Shown: positions 1 through 6,899, numbered from the stretch's first letter. The stretch: DNA of 7,011 nt from RUG11462 sp051877275 (GCA_051877275.1 JBJEIS010000197.1:1-7011), one strand, 5' to 3'. The notes: generated from the sequence alone by a model not told the origin. A program made the numbers and translations.

Positions 1-9
1 GCTTTCAAG

Positions 10-86
<77 letters not shown>

Positions 87-94
87 ATATTTTG

Positions 95-116
95 AGGCAC
101 TCATTTTTGAGTGCCT
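95..116 (-). repeat. Perfect hairpin in the 5' leader of tRNA-fMet
   Basis: A perfect inverted repeat, AGGCACTCA at 95-103 and TGAGTGCCT at 108-116 with a four-base loop, lies between the predicted promoter and the first base of the tRNA. The predicted transcription start (about 114-116) falls at its outer edge, so the primary transcript would begin in this 9-bp hairpin. No U-run follows on the minus strand, so it is not a normal intrinsic terminator. It may protect or present the precursor 5' end for RNase P processing; that is inference. Confidence 0.6.
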
Positions 117-120
117 ATAT

Positions 121-149
121 ATAATACACCAACAAACTGAAAATGTCAA
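121..149 (-). promoter_or_regulatory. Sigma-A-type promoter of tRNA-fMet
   Basis: On the minus strand a perfect -35 box TTGACA (149 to 144) is followed after 17 bases by TATTAT (126 to 121). The spacing is ideal, and the predicted start is near 114, about 28 bases before the mature tRNA. This suggests strong stable-RNA transcription independent of the upstream response regulator gene. Confidence 0.8.
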
Positions 150-196
150 CCCCTAAATTATATTTTATCCGAAAAAATTCAAATATATAATTAAAA

Positions 197-898
197 TTAC
201 TCCATTTCTCCGTCTGCCATTCTGTAGCCAACCCCAATTTCGGTAAAAATATATTTAGGGTCTGCAGGATTTTCTTCAATTTTTCGGCGTATGTTTGCCA
301 TATTCACACGCAAAATACGGTTATCATTGGCAATAGTCGGTCCCCATATATTCTTTTTAATAAAATCATATGTAAGAACCTTGCCTGCGTGTCTTGCCAA
401 AAGTGAAACCAATTTATACTCATTTTGAGTTAAATGAGCATTGCAGCCATTAATATAAACATGATGCTTATTAAAATCTACTTTTAGATCACCGCAAACA
501 AAAGCTTCCATTTCGGCTAAAGCACCGTTTGAACTGTTTGCGTGACGAAGAGCAGTATTAACTCTCGCAATAAGCTCTCCTGTTCCAAAAGGCTTTGTTA
601 AATAGTCATCGGCGCCGGCATTAAGTGCCTCTATTTTATCTTTTTCTCTGGTCCTTGCAGAAATGACTATAATAGGAACATTTGACCATTCTCGAACTTT
701 ATTTATAATACTCTGCCCATCCATATCAGGCAATCCCAAATCAAGCAAAACAATATCGGGACAATGCGAAGAGATCATCATAAACGCTTCGCTTCCCGTT
801 TTTGCTCTTATAACATTAAAATTATTTACCGATAAAACTGTAGATAAAAAGTTTGATATGTTGTGTTCATCCTCAACAATCAGAACTGTATTCTTCAT
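197..898 (-). CDS. kdpE: KdpE-type response regulator (OmpR/PhoB family)
   Basis: A DNA-binding response regulator of 233 residues, expected to be cytoplasmic and phosphorylated by the adjacent kinase. The receiver domain (about 1-115) has the acidic pair E9-D10, phospho-acceptor D53 in LLDLGLPDMDG, switch residue S80 and K102 in the KPF motif. A winged-helix output domain (about 130-230) contains RILRVNMANIRRKIE and a YIFTEIGVGYRM end, both strongly KdpE-like. An in-frame GTG lies at 907, but the GGAGAG site directly abuts it. The ATG at 898 sits 8 bases after GGAGAG and starts the typical MKNTVLIVEDE, so I choose it. The start lies 26 bases inside the kinase gene, implying translational coupling. 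The classical target kdpFABC is absent here, so the regulon is unknown. No clear terminator follows the stop codon. Confidence 0.93.
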   Translation of the reverse strand: MKNTVLIVEDEHNISNFLSTVLSVNNFNVIRAKTGSEAFMMISSHCPDIVLLDLGLPDMDGQSIINKVREWSNVPIIVISARTREKDKIEALNAGADDYLTKPFGTGELIARVNTALRHANSSNGALAEMEAFVCGDLKVDFNKHHVYINGCNAHLTQNEYKLVSLLARHAGKVLTYDFIKKNIWGPTIANDNRILRVNMANIRRKIEENPADPKYIFTEIGVGYRMADGEME

Positions 899-1976
899 TT
901 TTCTCACTCTCCAAAGGCAAGCTGAATCTAAAAACTGCTCCGCCTGTACTTTTATTAGATGCGCTCATTGACCCGTTATGCGCTCTTACAATTGTATCGC
1001 ACACCGAAAGTCCGATGCCCATATTCTTCTTTTTGTCATTTTCATTCATACTTTGTGTTTTATGTACGCTCTGAAAAATCTTCGGTAAGATTTTTTCATC
1101 AATTCCAACGCCAAAATCAGCTACTTCAAAAACTGCATTATTCCCCTCCCTTTTTACCGTAAGCTCAATTTTTTCGCTGTTTTTTGAGTGGATAGCTGAA
1201 TTTTCAAGTAAATTTACAATAACCTGTTCAATCAGCGTAGCATCCATAGGAACAATAAGTAATTCATCAGGCACTTCGACCGAAACTTCCGTTTCAGGGA
1301 AATACTTTTTAAACTTTGTTACTGAAATCTCAATAATTTCGTCAACAACTTCATCATTTTTTACAATTACAGCATTACCGTCTTCATCAAATCGAGTGAT
1401 AGATAAAATGTTTTCAACCATTCTTATTAGCCACTGTGCATCATCAGAAATTTCTGATAAAAGCTCAAGTATGCTTTCCTTTGACAAAGTATCAAAATTT
1501 TCGCTTATTACCGAGCTTGCACCGATAATTGATGTAAGCGGCGTTCTTAAATCGTGTGAAACCGAACGGAGAAGATTGCTTCTTGTTTTCTCTTTTTCAG
1601 CTTCAAGCTTTATAACCGAATGTTCTTTTATCTGTGTAGTTAAAAAGCTGGTTATAATCGCAACCACAAGCGAGCAAAGAATTGTAAGCGGATATCCCGC
1701 AAGCGTAAAATCAAATCTATAAAACGGATAAGTAAAAAAGTAATTAATAAGCAAAACGCTGACAAATGAACTTACTATTCCGTAAACACACCCTTTGGTG
1801 AAAAATGCTATTAAAAATACCGCCAATAAATAAAGCTTTGTCACAAAGTTAGCCGCATCATCTATATGCTGAAGCACACAACAAAGCACAAAGGTTACTG
1901 TAAGTATAAAAATTGAAATAAATGTGTCTTTTAAAGAAAACTGAAAGTATAATTTAAAAATCCTTTTATTTTTCAT
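873..1976 (-). CDS. Short KdpD-type sensor histidine kinase (DUF4118 membrane domain)
   Basis: A membrane histidine kinase of 367 residues. Four hydrophobic segments (about 17-36, 44-60, 62-81, 95-114) form a KdpD-like DUF4118 domain with the hallmark NYFFTYPF at 78-85. Next come a short linker, the HisKA domain with H141 in SVSHDLRTPLTSIIG, and an ATPase domain with the N box (N255-N259, NLLEN), G1 DFGVGI (287-292) and G2 GIGLSV (320-325). All catalytic motifs look intact. Full KdpD is about 890 residues. This protein lacks the N-terminal KdpD and universal-stress-type domains and the GAF-like region between membrane and HisKA. The start is the ATG at 1976, with a modest AGGGA site 10 bases upstream. 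It is the first gene of an operon with the KdpE-like regulator. The ligand is unknown; potassium or turgor sensing would be inference from family only. Confidence 0.92.
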   Translation of the reverse strand: MKNKRIFKLYFQFSLKDTFISIFILTVTFVLCCVLQHIDDAANFVTKLYLLAVFLIAFFTKGCVYGIVSSFVSVLLINYFFTYPFYRFDFTLAGYPLTILCSLVVAIITSFLTTQIKEHSVIKLEAEKEKTRSNLLRSVSHDLRTPLTSIIGASSVISENFDTLSKESILELLSEISDDAQWLIRMVENILSITRFDEDGNAVIVKNDEVVDEIIEISVTKFKKYFPETEVSVEVPDELLIVPMDATLIEQVIVNLLENSAIHSKNSEKIELTVKREGNNAVFEVADFGVGIDEKILPKIFQSVHKTQSMNENDKKKNMGIGLSVCDTIVRAHNGSMSASNKSTGGAVFRFSLPLESEKNEEYSSDC

Positions 1977-2006
1977 ATGTAAAATATCCCTAAATTTTAT
2001 AATCTA

Positions 2007-2015
2007 ATTTTACCA
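2007..2015 (-). promoter_or_regulatory. Candidate extended -10 promoter of the kdpDE-like operon
   Basis: The minus strand reads TGGTAAAAT (2015 to 2007), an extended -10 element about 30 bases upstream of the kinase ATG. No good -35 hexamer lies 17 bases further upstream (only T-rich TTATTT). A weak -35 together with upstream repeats fits an activator-dependent promoter, but this is a prediction. Confidence 0.4.
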
Positions 2016-2054
2016 TATATCAGCATCAAAATAAATACTTTTTTTGGTTATTTT

Positions 2055-2091
2055 CGTTAATATACCGCTAAAAAATCAGCATTTTCGCTAA
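2055..2091 (-). repeat. Three TTARCG direct repeats upstream of the kinase gene
   Basis: On the minus strand the hexamer TTAGCG or TTAACG starts at 2091, 2071 and 2060, so start-to-start spacing is 20 and 11 bases, close to whole helical turns. The outer two extend to TTAGCGAAAAT and TTAACGAAAAT. They lie about 40-80 bases upstream of the candidate -10 box. OmpR/PhoB-family regulators bind direct repeats with this kind of spacing, so these may be the operator for the adjacent response regulator. That link is inferred. Confidence 0.35.
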
Positions 2092-2101
2092 GAATCCGCA
2101 A

Positions 2102-2140
2102 AGTAAAAAGCTCCCGACCTTTTTTCGGGAGCTTTTTACT
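2102..2140 (-). terminator. Long symmetric terminator overlapping the phosphoglucomutase stop
   Basis: A perfect 16-bp inverted repeat (2102-2117 and 2125-2140) with a GC-rich core GCTCCCGA/TCGGGAGC, A/T-rich flanks and a seven-base loop. It includes part of the TAG stop codon at 2141-2139. On the minus strand the stem ends in a T-rich run, as expected of an intrinsic terminator. The structure is symmetric and could also stop plus-strand transcription. Confidence 0.88.
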
Positions 2141-3851
2141 ATTTTATTATACCGTTAAAATACTTTTCAAATTCTTCTTTTGCAGCGGTAGTTTCTTCAC
2201 TTGAATTACCGACAACAGTGAGATAAATTTTAACTTTCGGCTCGGTTCCGCTCGGACGAACTATTACCGAAGCTCCCTTTTCAAGGTTGTATGCCAAAAC
2301 ATTTGATTTCGGCAAAAGAATCTTTTTGGTTTTACCGCTTTTAACATCGGTTGCAACCGATGTCTCATAATCGGCTATATTTTCAACCTTATATCCGTTA
2401 AACTCTTTAGGCGGATTATTTCTGAAATCATCCATAATTTCAGCCATTCGCTTCATTCCGCTGATACCTTCAAATGTAAAACTCAACTGTGTATGAAGAT
2501 AATAACCAAACTCCTCATAAAGCGAATTAATAACATCAACCAAGGTTTTACCCTGAGTTTTATAATAAGCAGCCATTTCGCAAATAAGCATTGAAGCGAT
2601 AACCGCGTCTTTATCTCTTACATAAGAGCCGGCAAGATAACCGTAGCTTTCTTCAAATCCGAAAACGAATCTGTCATCTTCACCTTTTTCTTCGAGCAAT
2701 TTAATCTGCTCACCAATAAATTTAAATCCTGTCAAAACATTTACAAGCTCGCATCCGTATTTATCGGCAACTTTTTGAGCAAGTTCTGAAGAAACAATTG
2801 TTTTTACAGCAACAGGATTTTCAGGTAATGTGCCATTTGCCTTTTTCTGCGAAAGAACATAATTAAGAAGCATTACTCCCACTTCATTACCAGTCATAAG
2901 CTTATATTCACCGTCAACATTTACCGCAATACCTACTCTGTCACAATCAGGATCGGTTGCAAGCAGAATGTCAGGTTTAACTTCATCAGCAACTTTTAAT
3001 GCTTCTTCAAACGCCTGTCTGATTTCAGGATTAGGATAAGGAGCGGTAGGAAAATTACCGTCAGGTAATTCCTGTGACTTTACAACAGTTACATTTTTAA
3101 CGCCGCATCTTTTTAAAATCTCTCTTACCGGCTTATTACCTGCTCCATGAAGCGGAGAATATACTACTTTAAATTTGCCATCGTCGAAAACCGACGGATT
3201 AATAGCTTTTTTCTGAACTTCATTAAAATAAGCTTCAGAAGTGTCTTCCCCGATAAACTCAACAAGACCTTTTGACATAGCCTCATCAAAATTCATCCAT
3301 TTAACATCATCAAAAACATCAATAGTTTTTATATGTTCCAAAACTGCATTTGTAGCTTCTAATGTAAGCTGGCAGCCATCATCACCGTAAACCTTATAGC
3401 CGTTATACTTTGCAGGGTTATGGCTTGCAGTAACATTAATACCGGCAGCGCATTTATTGTATCTAACTGCAAAAGAAAGCATCGGAGTAGGCATTAATTC
3501 TTTATAAATGTACGCTTTGATTCCATTTGCAGCAAAAACGCTTGCCGTAGTGCGTGCAAAAAGCTCAGATTTAATTCTCGAATCATATGCAATTGCAACA
3601 GTAGGATTCTCAAAAGATTCAAGCAAATATTTTGCAATTCCCTGAGTAGCTTTACCTACAATGTAAATATTCATTCTGTTTGTTCCGGCGCCGATAACAC
3701 CGCGAAGTCCGGCAGTACCGAAGTCAAGTTCTTTATAAAAGCGATCTTCGATTTCTGCATCATTACCTTTAATGCTTTCGAGTTCTTCTATCAAATCAGG
3801 ATCATCTTTAGCTCTTTCAATCCATCTATTTAAAATGTTTGTATAATCCAA
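2139..3851 (-). CDS. pgcA: Phosphoglucomutase/phosphomannomutase (alpha-D-phosphohexomutase)
   Basis: A cytoplasmic enzyme that interconverts glucose-1-phosphate and glucose-6-phosphate (or the mannose pair), feeding glycogen and envelope sugar-nucleotide synthesis. From the TTG start it is 570 residues and resembles Bacillus PgcA throughout. It shows the phosphoserine loop TASHNP (serine at 143), the metal loop DPDCDR (300-305), the sugar-specificity motif GFEES (398-402) and the phosphate-binding RPSGTEPK (532-539). All catalytic elements look intact. An ATG at 3869 would add six residues (MGSVGV), but no ribosome site precedes it. A GGGGAG sequence just inside that ATG sits 10 bases before the TTG at 3851, where family similarity (DYTNILNRW) begins, so I prefer the TTG. 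It has its own promoter and terminator. Glucose versus mannose preference cannot be decided from sequence alone. Confidence 0.93.
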   Translation of the reverse strand: MDYTNILNRWIERAKDDPDLIEELESIKGNDAEIEDRFYKELDFGTAGLRGVIGAGTNRMNIYIVGKATQGIAKYLLESFENPTVAIAYDSRIKSELFARTTASVFAANGIKAYIYKELMPTPMLSFAVRYNKCAAGINVTASHNPAKYNGYKVYGDDGCQLTLEATNAVLEHIKTIDVFDDVKWMNFDEAMSKGLVEFIGEDTSEAYFNEVQKKAINPSVFDDGKFKVVYSPLHGAGNKPVREILKRCGVKNVTVVKSQELPDGNFPTAPYPNPEIRQAFEEALKVADEVKPDILLATDPDCDRVGIAVNVDGEYKLMTGNEVGVMLLNYVLSQKKANGTLPENPVAVKTIVSSELAQKVADKYGCELVNVLTGFKFIGEQIKLLEEKGEDDRFVFGFEESYGYLAGSYVRDKDAVIASMLICEMAAYYKTQGKTLVDVINSLYEEFGYYLHTQLSFTFEGISGMKRMAEIMDDFRNNPPKEFNGYKVENIADYETSVATDVKSGKTKKILLPKSNVLAYNLEKGASVIVRPSGTEPKVKIYLTVVGNSSEETTAAKEEFEKYFNGIIK

Positions 3852-3888
3852 AACACCCACACTCCCCATTTATCATAAACTATTGAAT

Positions 3889-3917
3889 ATTATATAATTT
3901 TTTATCAAAAAAATCAA
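3889..3917 (-). promoter_or_regulatory. Sigma-A-type promoter of the phosphoglucomutase gene
   Basis: The minus strand has TTGATT (3917 to 3912), a 17-base spacer and a perfect TATAAT (3894 to 3889). The predicted start near 3882 gives a leader of about 30 bases to the TTG start but only about 12 to the ATG at 3869, which supports the TTG choice. Confidence 0.75.
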
Positions 3918-3918
3918 G

Positions 3919-3976
3919 AAAACTGCATAAAAATTTATTTTTTTTTGAATTTTACTATAAAAATATGCTGTGAAAA
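3919..3976. other. Roughly helically phased A/T tracts between divergent promoters
   Basis: Runs of A or T centred near 3920, 3932, 3942, 3951, 3961 and 3974 lie between the two back-to-back promoters, mostly 9-13 bases apart. The pattern predicts intrinsically curved DNA. AT-richness alone could produce some of it, so the call is tentative. Confidence 0.35.
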
Positions 3977-3987
3977 GGCAAAATATA

Positions 3988-4016
3988 TTGAAATAATCTA
4001 AATTTTATGTTAAAAT
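3988..4016 (+). promoter_or_regulatory. Extended sigma-A-type promoter of the P-type ATPase gene
   Basis: TTGAAA at 3988-3993, a 17-base spacer and TAAAAT at 4011-4016, with an upstream TG (4008-4009) giving an extended -10. The predicted start near 4023 leaves a short leader of about 24 bases carrying the ribosome binding site. Confidence 0.75.
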
Positions 4017-4033
4017 AGTAATAACTTTAAATC

Positions 4034-4049
4034 GGAGGATTACGTTTTG
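4034..4049 (+). promoter_or_regulatory. Ribosome binding site deciding a TTG start
   Basis: GGAGGA at 4034-4039 is followed by TTG at 4047-4049; the core GGAGG lies 8 bases before it. The TTG starts the Cation_ATPase_N-like sequence IWHSTSIDEIVQYF, and no ATG is placed near this site, so the non-ATG start is well supported. Confidence 0.85.
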
Positions 4050-6653
4050 ATTTGGCATTCAACTTCAATTGATGAGATTGTTCAATATTTTGAGTCTGAT
4101 ACTCAGAACGGTCTATCTGAAAAAGCTGTTTCTGCAGCTTATAAAGAATACGGCAAAAACACTCTGTATTCTACCGAAAACAAGTCATTCCTTAAAAACT
4201 TGGGAAGACAGCTTAAAAGCTACACTTTTATAATAGGATTGATTTCGGCTCTGTTTTATTTAGGATTTGATTTTGCTTTTATGGACAGGGCCTTCAGAGT
4301 ACCGGCGGTAATTATCTTTGTTTTGATGTGCTATGTTTTTATTGTAGCATTTGTAGAAACAATTACCAACAAGCGTATTATTTCAAGAAGCCAAAGTCTG
4401 GATTCTATGGTAACCGTACTGCGAAACGGCAGAGAAAAACGCGTAAGCTCAGTAAATATCGTTCCAGGTGATATTATTATTCTGCGTGAAGGCGATTATA
4501 TACCGGCTGACGCACGACTGATTGACTCAAACAACCTTAGATGTGAAGAATCAATAATTACAGGCAATGTTTCAACTGTTGAAAAAAATCATACTGCCAT
4601 TTGCGAAGATATTGCAGAAATCGGCAGTCGTGTAAATATGATTTATGCCGGTTGCTGTGTCGCTTTCGGCGATTGCAAAGCAATAGTTACCGAAACAGGC
4701 GCATATACGGAACGCGGCAAAAAAATCACAGCACTTTTAAGAGAAGAAAATGTAATTGTTCCCGTTCAGGCAAAAATAAGAAAAACAATGGCAATTATAA
4801 CTTCTGCTTTTCTGTTTTTAAGCGTTGTATTTTTTGCTTTGGGAATGTTTATCGGAAGAACCGAATATGACTGGCGCGAATTTGTTTTAATTGCTTCGTT
4901 GTTATTCTCCGTCACGGTTCCTTGCGCCTATTCACTGCTCGTTACTTTTAACCTTGTTATGGGTATGCGCAGAGCCAAAAGAAAGAATTGTATTATAAAG
5001 AAAATCTCATCACTTGAAACTCTGTGTGCCGCAAACGTGTTTATATGCGATAAAACAGGAACGCTGACACAAAACCGTATGAAAGCCGCAAAAGTTTTTC
5101 TTAATAATAATTTATATGATATTGATAATTTTGCGCCTGATGAAGTTGCTTCAATGTTAAAGCTTGCGGCGCTCACCTGTGACGGCGATGTAATTATTGA
5201 TGATTTCGGCAGAGAAAAACATTACGGTGATACTGTTGAAACCGCTATTCTTTCTGCCGCATTCAAGGTTTTAAAAACAGATAAAACCACAATTGATTCA
5301 GAATATCCGAGAATGGGTGAAATTCCGCTTGATTCGGTAAGAAAAGTAAAAACTGTTATCTGTATCATTGACGGCAAGCCATATGCTATTGTCAAGGGCA
5401 TAGCTGAGAATATTATAGATAAATGCCCGAATGCAGATAAAGAAGTATTAAACAAAACAATTAAAGAGCTTTCAACACAGGCCTACCGCGTAATCGGTAT
5501 AGCTTACAAACAGCTTGATGAGCTCCCTTCAATGCCTTCAGCCGAATTAATTGAAAACGGGCTCACATTTTCAGGTCTCATAGCAGTTGCCAATTTACCT
5601 CGTTTTGATGCAAAAATCGAGCTTGAAGAGTGCAATGATGCGGGAATACGCACAATCATGGTAACAGGCGATAACCTTGAAAATGCTACTGCATCAGCTA
5701 AAAAGATAGATTTACTTGATGAAAACTCAATTTGTGTTTCCGGTGAAATGCTTGAAAATATGAGTGATGAAGAGTTTAACGAAAAATTTGAAAACATTGC
5801 TGTTTATGCCAACATTTCTGCCGAACAAAGACTTATGATAGTGAAAAAGTGGCAATCGCTCGGAAAAACAGTTGCAATTACCGGTGACAGCGTTTCCGAT
5901 GCTATTGCGCTAAAAGAGGCCGATGTTGGATGCGCTATGGGAATTGCGGGAACTGAAATTGCAAAAAGCGCATCAGAACTTATTATTACTGATGACAGCT
6001 ACACCTCGATTATCCAGGGTATTAAAGAAATTAAAGGTACTTACCTTAATATCAGAAAATCATTAAAACAGTTTATTTCAAGCAATTTAGCTCTTATAAT
6101 ATCAATGATTTTAGGTATTGTATTTTTCAGAACTTCAATTCTAACACCTATGTTGGTTTTGTTTGCAGGGTTGTTTTTCAACACAGTTTCAACCTTTACA
6201 ATCGCTTTTGAACCTGCTCATAAAAAGGTTCTCAAACGCCAGATATTCAAAAATGACAATATAGTGGGTAATGAGTTTTCTATTGATATTGCGGTCGGCG
6301 TGTTAGCTATGGTGATTGTTTCATTATTCGCCTATTTCTACGGAAACAAACACAATTTCGGAGAAGAGTATTATTTCACAGTATTTGTATTGTCTTCCAT
6401 ATTCCTTGGCTATTCTAACAGAACAGACAAACCTATTTTCACATTAGAATTATTCAGAAATCCATTTTTATCATTTGCAGTAGTTATATGTGTTTTGATT
6501 TTAGCAGTAATGGTTATGTTTACTCCTGCTGCAACATTCTTAAAAATCAGAAGCTTAAAAATTGACCAGGTTATTAAATGTCTGTTGTTATCATTATTAG
6601 TACCGGCAGTAAATGAATTATACAAGCTGGCTAAACAAAAGTTTTTCAATTAA
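4047..6653 (+). CDS. Divergent P2-like P-type ATPase with altered catalytic motifs
   Basis: A membrane protein of 868 residues, about the usual length for bacterial calcium-type (P2) pumps. An N-terminal cation-ATPase domain (about 1-45) precedes ten predicted membrane segments (M1 about 59-76, M2 86-105, M3 247-270, M4 278-304, M5 676-695, M6 699-722, then four more up to 860). The phosphorylation motif DKTGTLT (D335), nucleotide-domain KG (450-451), TGD (540-542) and the two aspartates of the hinge motif (D614, D618) are kept. Normally near-invariant positions are changed: TGES is TGNV (172-175), DPPR is NLPR (516-519) and GDGVND is GDSVSD (613-618). The ion-site PEGLP in M4 is PCAYS (292-296). 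It has its own promoter and terminator and is probably monocistronic. It is not KdpB. The substrate is unknown, and it may be a slowed pump, a sensor-like pseudo-pump or a divergent transporter. Confidence 0.9.
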   Translation: MIWHSTSIDEIVQYFESDTQNGLSEKAVSAAYKEYGKNTLYSTENKSFLKNLGRQLKSYTFIIGLISALFYLGFDFAFMDRAFRVPAVIIFVLMCYVFIVAFVETITNKRIISRSQSLDSMVTVLRNGREKRVSSVNIVPGDIIILREGDYIPADARLIDSNNLRCEESIITGNVSTVEKNHTAICEDIAEIGSRVNMIYAGCCVAFGDCKAIVTETGAYTERGKKITALLREENVIVPVQAKIRKTMAIITSAFLFLSVVFFALGMFIGRTEYDWREFVLIASLLFSVTVPCAYSLLVTFNLVMGMRRAKRKNCIIKKISSLETLCAANVFICDKTGTLTQNRMKAAKVFLNNNLYDIDNFAPDEVASMLKLAALTCDGDVIIDDFGREKHYGDTVETAILSAAFKVLKTDKTTIDSEYPRMGEIPLDSVRKVKTVICIIDGKPYAIVKGIAENIIDKCPNADKEVLNKTIKELSTQAYRVIGIAYKQLDELPSMPSAELIENGLTFSGLIAVANLPRFDAKIELEECNDAGIRTIMVTGDNLENATASAKKIDLLDENSICVSGEMLENMSDEEFNEKFENIAVYANISAEQRLMIVKKWQSLGKTVAITGDSVSDAIALKEADVGCAMGIAGTEIAKSASELIITDDSYTSIIQGIKEIKGTYLNIRKSLKQFISSNLALIISMILGIVFFRTSILTPMLVLFAGLFFNTVSTFTIAFEPAHKKVLKRQIFKNDNIVGNEFSIDIAVGVLAMVIVSLFAYFYGNKHNFGEEYYFTVFVLSSIFLGYSNRTDKPIFTLELFRNPFLSFAVVICVLILAVMVMFTPAATFLKIRSLKIDQVIKCLLLSLLVPAVNELYKLAKQKFFN

Positions 6654-6656
6654 CTA

Positions 6657-6697
6657 AAAAAGGTGCAGTCTGAGTTATTATCAGATTGCACCTTTTT
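6657..6697 (+). terminator. Intrinsic terminator of the P-type ATPase gene
   Basis: A 17-bp stem (6657-6673 with 6681-6697) with one G-U pair and a seven-base loop starts four bases after the stop codon. A GC-containing core AGGTGCA/TGCACCT is followed by a run of T, the standard rho-independent form. Confidence 0.9.
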
Positions 6698-6728
6698 AAA
6701 ATTTATTAAAAATATTTTTAAAAAAGTC

Positions 6729-6757
6729 TTGATTTTTGATATATAATATGGTAAAAT
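6729..6757 (+). promoter_or_regulatory. Promoter of tRNA-Arg
   Basis: TTGATT at 6729-6734, a 17-base spacer and TAAAAT at 6752-6757 preceded by TGG, an extended -10. The predicted start near 6764 gives a 23-base leader before the mature tRNA. Confidence 0.7.
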
Positions 6758-6786
6758 ATCATTCGTTGACTAAACAAAGTATCTAT

Positions 6787-6863
6787 GCGCTGCTAGCTCA
6801 GTTGGATAGAGCATCTGCCTTCTAAGCAGAGGGTCGGGGGTTCGAATCCCTCGCAGCGCGCCA
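6787..6863 (+). tRNA. tRNA-Arg (UCU), CCA encoded
   Basis: A complete 77-base cloverleaf. The acceptor stem GCGCTGC pairs with GCAGCGC (6853-6859), followed by discriminator G and CCA. The anticodon stem TCTGC/GCAGA closes the loop CTTCTAA, giving anticodon TCT, and the T-arm is GGGGGTTCGAATCCC. It reads the AGA codon (and AGG by wobble), the arginine codons favoured in AT-rich genomes. It is a single gene with its own promoter and terminator. Confidence 0.97.
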
Positions 6864-6869
6864 AAAATA

Positions 6870-6899
6870 AAAACCGTCTGACAAAACAGACGGTTTTTT
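6870..6899 (+). terminator. Intrinsic terminator of tRNA-Arg
   Basis: An 11-bp stem AAAACCGTCTG (6870-6880) and CAGACGGTTTT (6887-6897) with a six-base loop, running into six consecutive T. It begins seven bases after the CCA end. Confidence 0.93.

Noticed and set aside
95..116. The tRNA-fMet leader hairpin as the terminator of the kdpDE-like operon
   Set aside because: No T-run follows it on the minus strand, and it lies downstream of the tRNA promoter.
663..1722. Plus-strand open frames opposite the response regulator and kinase genes
   Set aside because: The minus strand encodes clear receiver, HisKA and ATPase motifs here; the plus frames show no domain and are antisense shadows.
4928..5797. 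Several 77-97 codon minus-strand open frames inside the ATPase gene
   Set aside because: They lie opposite a long gene with clear family motifs, have no recognisable domains, and are serine-rich as expected of shadow translations.
4047..6653. The ATPase as KdpB, the potassium pump subunit matching the KdpDE-like pair
   Set aside because: Its N-terminal cation-ATPase domain, ten-helix layout and 868-residue length are P2-like; KdpB is shorter with fewer helices, and kdpA and kdpC are absent.
6657..6697. The hairpin after the ATPase gene as a remnant of the nearby insertion sequence, since both contain TGCACC
   Set aside because: The shared stretch is only about seven bases, and the hairpin has the position, loop and T-run of an ordinary intrinsic terminator.
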